Assembly (NCBI GenBank): GCA_028583685.1
Contig: JAMXIF010000032.1
Coordinates: 8,144,756-8,208,755 of the forward strand
From: Petaurus breviceps papuanus
Lineage: Eukaryota; Chordata; Mammalia; Diprotodontia; Petauridae
Reading direction: 5' to 3'
Length of the DNA stretch: 64,000 bases
The notes beneath the pieces are model-generated. The model worked only from the letters and a program-made list of their open reading frames with translations, ran no database searches and was not told the origin of the DNA. The translations under genes were made by a program, and so were the position numbers. Positions 27,360 through 37,900 of this stretch are shown here, piece after piece (within the stretch, counting starts at the first letter, position 1; each line of letters starts with the position of its first letter).

Positions 27360-27700
27360 TAAGTCAGTCACTAAGCATTTAGGAAACTCTTACTATTTGC
27401 CAGGCACTCTATCCAGTGCTGGAGATAAAAGAAAGGCGAAATCTTTTCAGGAGCTCCCATTCCATTTGGGGAGGACAACATGCAAATAATTGTGTACGTA
27501 CACGATCTATACACTGAGATGAAAGGCAATCTCAGAGGAAGAGGACCAGCAAGGGGAAGGGATAAACCAGGAAAGGTCTCGCAGAAGGTGGGATTTGAGT
27601 TGAATCTTGAAAGAACCCAGGGAAGCTAGAAGTCAGAGGTGAGGAAAAGCATTCCAGGCATGGAGAACCGCCAGTGCTCAGATAGCTCTATACACAGCAG
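27360..27700 (+). repeat. Family A repeat fragment
   Basis: 'ctaagcatttaggaaactct', 'ttgccaggcactctatcca', 'cgcagaaggtgggatttgag' and 'gcattccaggcatggag' match the order of the other copies. A 143-codon open frame just to its left (26856-27287) has no known match and is probably chance. Confidence 0.55.
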
Positions 27701-28319
27701 TAACAGGATTCAACCCTTTTTCAATCAGCACAGCAACTGAAGAATTCTCTTGGCTAATTCAGTATTCCTCCAGTCAATCTGCTAAGAAATTCCTTTCTTC
27801 CAAACATCAGGCTCCCAGCAAAGCGGCTGAAGAGCCCATCAGTCAGATGTCTCGGCTGGAAACAGCTTCCTTCATAGCCTTCTATGACTTTTTGTGACTC
27901 TTCCTACATTCAGCTCATTTACTCTCTTCCTCTAGTTTCTTCTCTGGTTTTTAATGCCTCAAATCAATACCTTCTCATGCACAATGACTCATCTCTAATT
28001 TATGATATGAAACTCAATAATTCCATCCCTTTCTGTCAGGTGTGATATCAATCATTGTACAGCCTTCCCATAGCCTCCAAATAGTTATTTGAATTCTAAT
28101 TTTTCAGTTATAATTTTCAAAGCTCTTAAAAAAAACACATGCAAATTGCCACAATACCCTGCAGCCACCATTACCTTAGTCATTGTTCTACCTTCATATT
28201 AGTCCATTCATCTGAGGAGCAGTTTCTATCTGGTCCTCAAAATAAACTCTCTCAACATTTTATTGGAGATGCTGTTTCTTCTTAAGTTCTCAGTTTTCCT
28301 TACATAAATGTTTTCTGAA

Positions 28320-28555
28320 TTAATGAAATGTCAATGGCAAATGACAGAGAAAGTAGCTGCAGACAGATATAGAAAGACATTCACCTGAAGATAGGGGCAC
28401 CTTCAAGGATCATGAAGCCTTATGGCACAGGGAAATATTGGTTATGGCTATATTCTCAAAATCCAGCCCAAAACTATACCTAAGGGGAACTTCATAAGGA
28501 CACCATGAAAGGAGAAAAGGATTCTCAGAATGAGGTACTCATTCCTACATGTTCT
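28320..28555 (+). repeat. Left arm of a 230 bp inverted repeat
   Basis: 236 bp that reappear, reversed and complemented, at 29535-29763. By eye about nine positions in ten agree or better. The main difference is a short length change near the outer end (28351-28366). No known repeat family is recognised in the arm. Confidence 0.93.
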
Positions 28556-28649
28556 GTCCTTTTCAGCAACCAAACTGTTCATATATGAAAGCAGTGATGT
28601 CTTATAGTATCATTATTGCTAGGAAGTATAGGAAAACTAGAAATTGACA

Positions 28650-28825
28650 AGTATGCAAGATTTGGATTAAGAGGTTCTAGGTTCAAATTCTGACTCTTGA
28701 ATGACTTTGGGTAAGTCACTTTAGCTCTCTAGGTTTCATTTTCCCCATATGTAAAATAAGAGGGTTGGACTAGAATGACCTTTAAGGTCTCTTCCTATTG
28801 TAGATCTGTGATCCCATGATATCCG
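28650..28825 (+). repeat. MIR/THER-type SINE relic
   Basis: 'agaggttctaggttcaaatt', 'gggtaagtcactttagctct', 'gtaaaataagagggttggac', 'cttcctattgtagatctgtg': the full MIR/THER order. It lies in the spacer of the inverted repeat. Confidence 0.8.
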
Positions 28826-29534
28826 ATAAGAATTTTCTGTTGAAAAAAGATTTGAAGGCTTTGAATATATATGCTACTGGAATATGGGGGGGGGAGTCTT
28901 TTTGGTAAGCAACGATGACTACTGGGAGTAGCACAGTTTAACAGAATTAGGTTCCTTTTAAAATATATTTTCACTCTCCCAGGTTTTGAAAGTTTATGTC
29001 AAGATTCTTCCAGTCTGGGTTGGAAAGATTTCTTATTTGCTTGGGTGTGATGATTCCCTGTCCTGGAGTAGGCAAACTGATTTGAATTTACATTTCATCT
29101 TTCATTAGCCTTAGTCACTGCAACTGCCAAAAATGAGGATTTGAGTTATAGAACAAAGAAAATATTTTTCCTTCAATCTTTTTTTAATCAATGTAACACA
29201 CCCTCAGGGGCTGCTTCCCTAGCTCTCTCTTGCATTAGCCAGTCGGGTCTCTAGTGATTAGCTGATTATGACTATTCCCCGGAGTTTTAGGGGATAACCT
29301 TGAGAGATGTTAGGTTTTCTACTATTATAGCTCCCAAGATTCCCACCAACGTACTGCCCATTATCAAAAAGAATCAGTTGAATTCTATCAGATCTTAGAA
29401 AAGGTGTTTAATCAGAACAATTGATATAAAATAATCCTCCCAAAAGAGGGCACACTCTCCCCTTGAATACACAAGGCCCATAAGGAAAGTAGGGTCAAAC
29501 TTAAAAGTACAAAAATAGTCAGGCACATGTGTAG

Positions 29535-29763
29535 AGAACATGTAGGAATGAGTACCTCGTTCTGAGAATCCTTTTCTCCTTTCATTGTGTCCTTACGAAG
29601 TTCCCCTTAGGTATAGTTTTGGGCTGGATTTTGAGGATATAGCCATAACCAATATTTCCCTGTGCCATAAGGCTTCATGATCCTTGAAGGTGCCCCTATA
29701 TTCAGGTGAATGTCTTTCTATATCTCTCTGCTTCTCTGTCATTCGTCATTGACATTTCATTAA
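29535..29763 (-). repeat. Right arm of the 230 bp inverted repeat
   Basis: The reverse complement of 28320-28555. Both arms start at TTAATGAAATG on the outside and lose similarity after ACATGTTCT on the inside. The spacer is 979 bp. Confidence 0.93.
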
Positions 29764-29964
29764 CATAGATGATAAAGTCACGGAGATAACATTTCTTTGG
29801 CTGTTTTGGACAATGCTCCTGTCCTCTGTTATTCACATATAGCTTATCTACTACAGAAGATTTTTAATTTTTACCTCCACTATTAATTTTGAATTTGCCC
29901 ACCCCCCACTCACTCACCTGACTGCCACTCTAGTGAACATTCTTTTCACCTCTTTCTTGCACTA

Positions 29965-30085
29965 TTATTTCAATCAATCAGTTGACCAGCCAATATTTAG
30001 ACTGGAGATTGCAGAAAACATTTATTAAGTGCTTACTAAGTGCTAAGAACTGTACTAGGGATAAGACATAGAAATTGGACCTGTG
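29965..30085 (+). repeat. Family A repeat fragment
   Basis: 'acatttattaagtgcttact' followed by 'agtgctaagaactgtactag', the opening of family A. 30086-30760 shows nothing else I recognise. Confidence 0.5.
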
Positions 30086-30764
30086 ATTTCACTGATATAG
30101 AGAACTACCACACAAGGAAATTCCCTCTGTCAAAGCATGGCAGCAGCTTCTCCAAAAAATTTTACTCTTAGACAGAATAAGGGTTCGTCACCTGGGGTAT
30201 GCATAATCCCCAGGAGGACAAGAAGTTTGTCAAGAGATTACAGAGACTATTTGACAAATAGCTACATTACCTATTGAAATTTATTCATCTTATTTTATTT
30301 CTTACGTGCATATTCATGGTAAACAGCAGAATTTATATCTTTTCATGTTGAATGATGTATGAGATGTTTTATTGAAAGACAAGGGGTATAGGGCTTAAAA
30401 AAAAATGTATCCCCTGGTCTAGCACATTAAGAGGTTTAATGACTTGCCCATTCTGCTCACTGGATAAATGATTTCTACTCACAGTGAATAGACATCAGAG
30501 ACAGAACTTCTTCAAACCTGGTCTGACTGGATCTGAGACCAATTCTTCATCCATTAGCCTATACGGGCTTCTCCACTGTGTTAGGGACTGTGCTAGGTGC
30601 TAGATTTTGAGCCTGAGTGACTGGGAGGACATCAGTACCTATGACAGGGAGAGGGAAATTGGAAGAGGGCAGGGTTCAGGGGTAAGAGAATAAATTAAGC
30701 TTTGGACACAGTTGAGTTTAAGATATCCACATGTAGCCACATCATTCCTCCTTGTCCAGGAAGC

Positions 30765-31222
30765 TCCCGTGGTCCCTATTACATCCAGGAGAAAATGCAA
30801 ATTCCTCTGTTTGGCTTTGAACACCCCCCACAATCAGGCCCCGGTCTACCCTTCCAGAATCACTGCAGTTCAGCCTAACTGGACTGTTTGCTGGTCTCAG
30901 TAGCTTCTCTCAAGACCAAGCACCACCTTTCACAGGAAGCCTGGGGGTAACTTCGTAAGCTTCGTCCTGAAATTACTTTGTATATCTTTTATTGCTCATT
31001 TCAATGTATATATTGTTTCCCCCCAGTAAAATTTAAACTCCTTGAGGGAAAGGGCTGTTTCACTTTGGTCTCGGATCCACAGCATCTAGCCCAGGGACCT
31101 GGCAACATTTCCGTTGTGTCCCCTGACCCCATTTGGGGCTTTCACGGCAAAGATCTGGGTGGCCATTTGCTTCTCCAACCTGGCACAGAGGAGGAGCCTA
31201 ATAAATGCTGGTTGAATTGAAT
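30765..31222 (+). repeat. L2 LINE 3' end with a foreign patch
   Basis: The order is that of an L2 3' end: 'atttggctttgaacac' type phrases, 'ccccccagtaaaatttaaac', 'ctccttgagggaaagggctg', and at the end 'ggagcctaataaatgctgg' with 'ttgaattgaattg'. Between about 31120 and 31190 the phrases 'cccatttggggctttcacgg' and 'gccatttgcttctccaacc' look like the RTE-type SINE tail in antisense. Confidence 0.7.
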
Positions 31223-31522
31223 TGCTAACTAATCTGAAACAATATGGAATCCAAAATTCTCCTCAAATCAAGTATTTGTTGGATGGCAAAGAACTAATGG
31301 AAATGCCCATGACGTGACCCTATCTCTCTCTACAACGCTTCACGCTGGTTCGGTTTAGGCACAGCACGGCATTGGGAAAACGAACGCTGATGCTTGCTTT
31401 AGGAGACCCGGAGGCTGGCCCCAGCTCTGCCCATTGCTGCGGGGTCGCATCCACTCCAGATTTTACGATTGGAGTAAAACCAGTTTCCCATCCGCCCCCT
31501 TCCTCCTTTACACCGACAGCTC

Positions 31523-31591
31523 GAGGGTGACCCCTAGCGGGGGCCGAGGGTGACCCCTAGCGGGGGCCGAGGGTGACCCCTAGCGGGGGCC
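31523..31591 (+). repeat. GC-rich 23 bp tandem repeat, three units
   Basis: Three identical copies of gagggtgacccctagcgggg followed by gcc, about 300 bp upstream of the NUBP1 ATG inside the CpG island. Confidence 0.97.
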
Positions 31592-31776
31592 GAGGAGGCG
31601 CTCGGGCCCCGTTCGTGGGCGGCGCTTGGACAAAATGGATGACTGAAAATGGACTGTGCGTGACTCCGTAGGGAGAGATACAGAAACAACTCTGTCCTGC
31701 GCACGGCCGCCAACCTCCGTCACCGGCTCCCCAGAAGTCACAGAATTAAGAAAGAGCCCGAGCCGCGGCAGCACCC

Positions 31777-31788
31777 CGCGCGTGCGCA
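31777..31788 (+). promoter_or_regulatory. NRF1-like site
   Basis: CGCGCGTGCGCA differs at one base from the NRF1 palindrome YGCGCAYGCGCR. It lies about 110 bp upstream of the NUBP1 start codon. Motif match only. Confidence 0.45.
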
Positions 31789-31845
31789 CAACGGGCCCCG
31801 TCTCCGGGCCTTGTCAGCCGGGTCTGGCCGAATGTGGCGCCGCAG

Positions 31846-31858
31846 GCCGGAAGTGCGG
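31846..31858 (+). promoter_or_regulatory. ETS/GABPA-like site
   Basis: GCCGGAAGTGCGG contains the CCGGAAGTG core, 36 bp upstream of the start codon, a usual place near the start of housekeeping genes. Motif match only. Confidence 0.5.
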
Positions 31859-31893
31859 CTGCGGCTGGTTCCGGCGGCTGGGGAGGTGTTGGA

Positions 31894-31912
31894 ATGGAAG
31901 CGGTTCCGCAGG
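31894..31912 (+). CDS. NUBP1: NUBP1 coding exon 1 (residues 1-6 and first base of 7)
   Basis: 19 bp coding MEAVPQ plus the G of Asp7, ending G|GTGAGC. The human start is MEEVPHD, so the ATG is secure despite the tiny exon. Confidence 0.93.
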
Positions 31913-34900
31913 GTGAGCCCGGGAAGGGGGACTTGGGCTGGGAGGGGGGGCACTGCGTGGCGCGGGCGAGCACGATTCTTAACAGTGCTTCTGCCCCTTC
32001 CAGACTGCCCCGGAACCAGCAGTGCCCAGGCGGGCCGAGGGGCCTCGTGTCAGGGATGCCCGAACCAGCGTCTGTGCGCCTCCGGGGCAGGCGCCGCCCC
32101 CGACCCGGGTGAGGACTGCGCGAGGGGCGGGGTGGGGGGAGCGGGCTGGGAGGGCTCCGAGAAAAGACCTGAAAGGCGCCGAGGGGCGGGGGTCCGGAAG
32201 AGGGTCGGTTCGTGACTCGGGTTCGGATTTAGAATTTGTAGTCTAGGCCCCGCCCTCAACACACGCATCATTTGCATATTTTTCTGCCCCGTTAGAGTGT
32301 GCCTTCCTTGAGGGCAGGTGCTTTGTATCAGCGCTTAACGGGGAATGAATGGAAGCATTTCTTAAGCTCCAACCGCGTGCACACAGTCGGCATTTACGAC
32401 GTGCTGATGGCGGGGGCTTCCCTTACACCCCGTAAGGGACGCCTAGGGGAGGGGCGAGGCCTGGGAGTGAGCCCCTCTGCGCCTGCGCTGAGCCTTGGGG
32501 CCCCGCCCTTGGGGAGCCTTAGAGCCTGGCCGGCAGGGGGAGCCCTGGTTTCTTTACAAATCGTGTTTTCCACAGCCGTAGAGGAAATCAGAGCAAAAAT
32601 GAGGACCGTGAAACACAAAATCTTGGTCTTATCCGGGAAGGGCGGTGTTGGGAAAAGCACTTTCAGCGCCCACCTTGCTCACGGCCTAGCAGAAGATGAA
32701 AGTAAACAGGTAGGAAGCTGCAAAATCTGGAAAGAGCCATTTGGGGCTCTCTTAAGGACCTCCTGCTGTGACAATGGATGCTGCTGCCCCCTACTTGCTG
32801 GCACCATTCTTTCTGTTGATGTACGCAGGCACGTTCAGATCATTTCACAAAACGCTGAACTTAATGTTCCCCGGCCCCATGGTTTGGTGGATTCAACTTC
32901 TGGGAATACCCAACCTCCTACCCTTAACAGGACTGTTACATGTCTAGTATTGTGCAGTGTAGGCTGATGTACAAGGGTATATCTACAAGTTCATGACCGC
33001 CTTTGTACCTTATGTAGATAGTCACTTTTGAGAGGCTTTCAGTGAAACGCCAGATTCCATCCACCAACAGGTGTAGCAAAGAATCTTTGAACTACAGATT
33101 GCACATCTTTTCTCTGAAACCAGGGGTCATGTGTTATATGCACAGGAAAAAATTCAGCCTGTTAAACTCACCCAATCTAATGATTTCTCTTTTTACTGAG
33201 CTCCATAATACTTCGGTACTATACTATGTAGCATTTTGGCCATAGCTATATTCAGGGTGGGTGTTCCCTCTTTTGAACCAGATTGTAACCTAGTGTATGA
33301 TCTTTGTTGGTTGCTGTTCCTGGAAAAATTAATCGCTAGGTAATCAACCTTCTAGAGATGAGAATTTCCCAAATGATTTGAGATAGTCATTTATAGCAAG
33401 CCCATCATTTATTAGGAGAGCCCCTATTCAAAACCAACTTGTTAGAACCTGTCAAAGTTTCTCTTTGCTGCCATGACAATAGCAATAATAAATTTCTATA
33501 GTGCTTTGAGGTTTACAGAGTGCTTTCTTTAACATAGGTTCCCAAATAGGGTGATACCCTGCCCTGGGGGACACTGGAACGATCCAGGAGAGGGTGGTAG
33601 TAACCTTGAGTGCAGTTGGGGGGGGGTATTAAATAAAAATAAGGGGGCAGTGGAAGCATAAGGAAAGAAGAGAAGAAAATTTTGAAAAACTGTTCATACA
33701 CATTTCATCTGTTGTGTAACAGAGTTAAAGTTGTCATGATTACATTTTCCACATAAACACAAAATGCAAGTTAAAACACATTTTCCAAATAAACACAAAA
33801 TGCAAGTTAAAACCTATCAGTGGTCGAGTCTGCTGACAGGTCTTAACAAGAAAGTGTTGGCAGGCAAGCATGTTGTACATTGTTGGGAAGTCCAGCACGC
33901 TTTGGCAGGAATATGTGCATATCGTTATTTGTTTACAATACAATACTATATGGTTACATGATGCAATATTGCATCATCAAAATTTCAACACAGGAAAAAA
34001 CCCCACAAGTTTACAATAAATTATTAAATTTTAAGATGCATTATTTTTAATTATATATTTTTAAATGATGCAATTTTAAAAAACATTAAAGGGTTCAATA
34101 AAGTAGATTTCCGGGGGTGGGGGGGCATTGCATTTTTTTTTTTTAAGGGAGCAGTAGGCCAAATAAGTTTGGGAACCTCTGCTTTACAACCTTGTGAGCT
34201 GAGTAGATAGTGAAAATGTTATTCTTAGTACTATTGATCTGTCAAACAGAAAGGCAGGCAAACCAATTTTTAATTTGTGGTGCAATATAAAAGTAAGGTT
34301 TTGTAAATCTTTGGATGCTTTTAGCCCTTACATAATAGTTACACAGCATTGAAGCACACTACCTCTCAGATGTTAAATCATGGCGGGGCATTTATGAGTG
34401 ATAAATCTATGTCCTAGTCTTTTGGTGGGAAAGGTAGGTCATTCAGGTCATTTACATATGTAAAATAACAATGTGTGTATATACATACATACATACATAT
34501 GCAAAGAGAACAAGGCTATGAGCCAACCATCTTTTCTGTTTCTATCCTCAACACTTAGCACAGCACTTTTGCACATAGTAAGTGCTCAATTCATTCATAT
34601 AAATGTATATACATATATGTTTATATTTGACTGGATAACTTCTAAGGTGTCTTCCAGATATAAATCTTTAATCTTTGAGATGACAAAGGAAAGAAGTTGG
34701 TCTGGTTTTGATGGACCAGCAGAGGGAGCTAGAGTTAGAAAGCTGATCTATTTTATGACTATTGTACTAACTGTAAACATGTATGTTTTATTAGGAAAAT
34801 GAAAAAGAGGAACAAGAAACTAATATTGAACACATAAAAAGAGTTAAAAACAAGAATAAAGTTATAAGGAAGACATCTATTTTGGAATGGAAACATAATT

Positions 34901-37900
34901 TTCAAAAATGAATATTTGCCACCTTTTCAAATGTATACAGATTTTTTTATTGACTCATCTTTGAGGAAAGAATGCTACTTGGATTTAGGAAGCTTTCTGA
35001 GGTTGTGTGTCATTCATTCTGGAGAGTTTTTGCAGAAGGTCTCCTTATTGAAACCTTTAGTTTTAGATATGAATGCAAGTGCAGGCTCTGGTCATTGCTT
35101 ACCAGGAAACCTCAGGCAGCTCCAAAGTTCAGTCAGAGATTCAGGTACATTTTAAAAGGGACCTGAATGACTTAGTTAAATATAAGATCATTTTAGGACT
35201 AGATTAAAGTCCAAAATAGCTTCTGAAGTTAGTAAGGCACATGGTGAGCTTGTTTGAGTTCTCTTTAGTATTTCTTTGTACTTGTATAGATGCAGAAGAT
35301 GAATGTAGTTACTTATAAGAATCTCCCAAATTGACTGTTTACTGTTTCCTTTCATGATTCTTCTTCCTCTACCCTCATTCACCTCCTGCTTTATATAGTA
35401 TGTTTGTAAATTTTATTATGTAAATAACCTGACTCATTCATTGTTGCTAGGTTGCTTTGCTGGATATTGATATTTGTGGACCATCAATTCCCAAAATGAT
35501 GGGACTAGAGGGAGAACAGGTATGACTTCTTGTATGCAATTATATATATTCTCCCAAGTCACATGCTATAGTATACTCTTGAAACAATAGAACTGTGAAT
35601 TTAGTATGTAAATCTTTGTGAGTGTATTAAATCTGATAAATTTTGCTTAATTATTCAGTTATCTTTAAATTTTTAATTTGATTGAGTTTTTTAATATCAC
35701 CTACATTTCTAAATACATTTCTTCCCTTTTCAGAGTTATATATTGTAACAAAAAATAAAAGGAAAGGAAAAAGGCTTTTTAACAAAATCAGTGTATCATC
35801 TGAATCTAGCATGATGTGTGATGTTCCACACTCAGAGTTCTTTGCAAAAGAGAGAGGGAGTTACATTTTTATCTCTCTTCAGGGAGAGGCTTAATCTTTA
35901 AAATTAGACAGCATTCAGTTTAGGTTTTATTGTCTTTTCCATTTACACTGTAGTAAGCCATTGTCTTCTTGGTTTTGGGTTTTGTTTTTTTTTTTTGAGG
36001 GCAATTGGGGTTAAGTGACTTGCCCAAAGTCACACGGCTGGTAAATGTGGCAAGTGTGTGAGGCCAGATTTGAACTCAGGTCCTCCTGACTCCAGGGCCA
36101 GGGCCGGTGCTCTATTCACTGTACCATCTAGCTGCCCCTATCTTCTTGGTTTTGTTTACTTCTCTCTTCATCAGTTTGTACGAGTCTAACTATGCTTCTC
36201 TGAATTCATATTTCTCATTCCTTACAGCATAGTGATAGTCCATTATATTCATATATCACATTTTGTTTAACCATTCCCCAATTGACAGGCATCTATTTTA
36301 TTTCTAATTTTTTGCTACCATAAAAAGTCCTTTAGTGAATAATTTGGTACATATGGAGCCTTTCTGTATTTGACCTCTTTGGAATACTTGGAGTGAGATT
36401 AAATGGTATGGGTATTTTATTCCCTTTTATTAGTATAATTCTGAATTGCTTTCCAGAATGGTGGGATCAATTCACAGTTCCATCAACAATGTATTAGGAT
36501 GCCTGTATTTCCATAGTTCCTTTTAAATTGACTTCCCATCCTTGGTCATCTTTGATACCAACTTTCTCTTTTAAAAAAGTCTTCCTTGTATCTGAAGTAT
36601 ATTCTAAGGGAGCCAGCTAACTAAAATGGTAAATTTAGTAAATTCGTATTATAAAATAACCCCCAAAAGGCTATTTGGGAGTGTTTAGGAATGATTCCTA
36701 AAAGGAAAAAATAAGAAATGTTAGAAGTGACTTAGAATGCACAGCTTTGATTAGCTAGATTAGGATTTTTAAGGGGCTTATATTAGAAATGAGATCCTTA
36801 TGTCATAGTGATAGCTTAAAGAACTTCTAGGCTCAGAACTGGAGCTATATATAAGATGGGAAAAATCAGTGCAAAGCTGATGCCTCCCTTCTGAGTGGCA
36901 GGAAATAGAGAAAAGATAACCCTGATGGAAAGTCAATTACAACCAGGAATTGTAGTAAACTACCAGAGGTTTTGATGTAGGTGAGCTTAGGAAAGACACC
37001 AAAGGGGGCAGTTTTGACACTGAATTAAAGAGAATAAATATAAAGAAGCCCAAAGAGGCTGAGTCAGTTTTAAAAGATTAAAGAATCATGAATTTTCCTA
37101 TTTAGCTTCCTTAAATTATTCTAAAGAATTATCTTCATTAAATTTTTGTCTTTGCAAGTTAAAACTTAATTCAAAAGATAATATTTTTGTACAGAGTAGA
37201 AACTTAGAAATTTGTGATTACATAGCCAGAGGTGAACGTAGTTTCACTATCCATAGTCCTGATCTAAGAAAAGGCCGCTCTCTATTCAAACCACAGTTTT
37301 TGCTACTTAGTGACAGCATAGGGGCAGCTATTAAGAAGTGGAACTTATGGGGCAGCCAGGTGGCTCAGTGAGTAAGAGCGCCGGCCCCAGTGTTGGGATG
37401 ACCTGGGGATCGAATCCGGGCTCAGACACTCAGCACCACACCCAGAAACACCTGGCCGTGTAACCTTGAGCAAGTTACTTAACCCCGATTGCTTAGAAAA
37501 AAAAAAGAAGTGGAACTTAATGTTTTGAGCGTTAGCATCTGCCAGCCTGTCTAAAAGCTGAGTTGTTCATAAATTAATCACTTAGTTGGTAGTCTTGTAT
37601 CTTTAAAATGTATCTCAGCCCATGTGGAGAAATATGGGAGTTGTTCCTCTTTCATCTTTGGTGCTCCCATTTTGCCCCTATGGAGCTTCATTCTCACCAC
37701 AGTCCACAGGCAAAGAGAGAAGCTTTTCTCCTTTGTGTTATTGCTTCAGTCACTCCATTCCAGTTTCTCTATTGCAACTTCTTTTCCCTTTTTTTTTTTA
37801 AAGCAATCGGGGTTAAGTAACTTGCTCAAGGTTACACGGACAGTTATTTCTGGGTGTGGTGCTAAGTATATGAGTCCGCATTTGATTCCCGGGTCATCCC

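Larger units (their letters stand above)
31320..32560. promoter_or_regulatory. NUBP1: CpG island and promoter of NUBP1
   Basis: A GC- and CpG-rich stretch that is sharply different from the AT-rich flanks. It covers the start codon, exons 1 and 2 and ends near exon 3. There is no TATA box near the ATG, as expected of a housekeeping gene. The transcription start itself is not visible. Confidence 0.85.
33485..34215 (+). repeat. MIR/THER relic split by a hAT element
   Basis: 'atagtgctttgaggtttaca' and 'gagtgctttctttaa' on the left, and 'tttacaaccttgtgagctga' on the right, are one THER/MIR piece interrupted by the element at 33533-34191. Confidence 0.55.
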
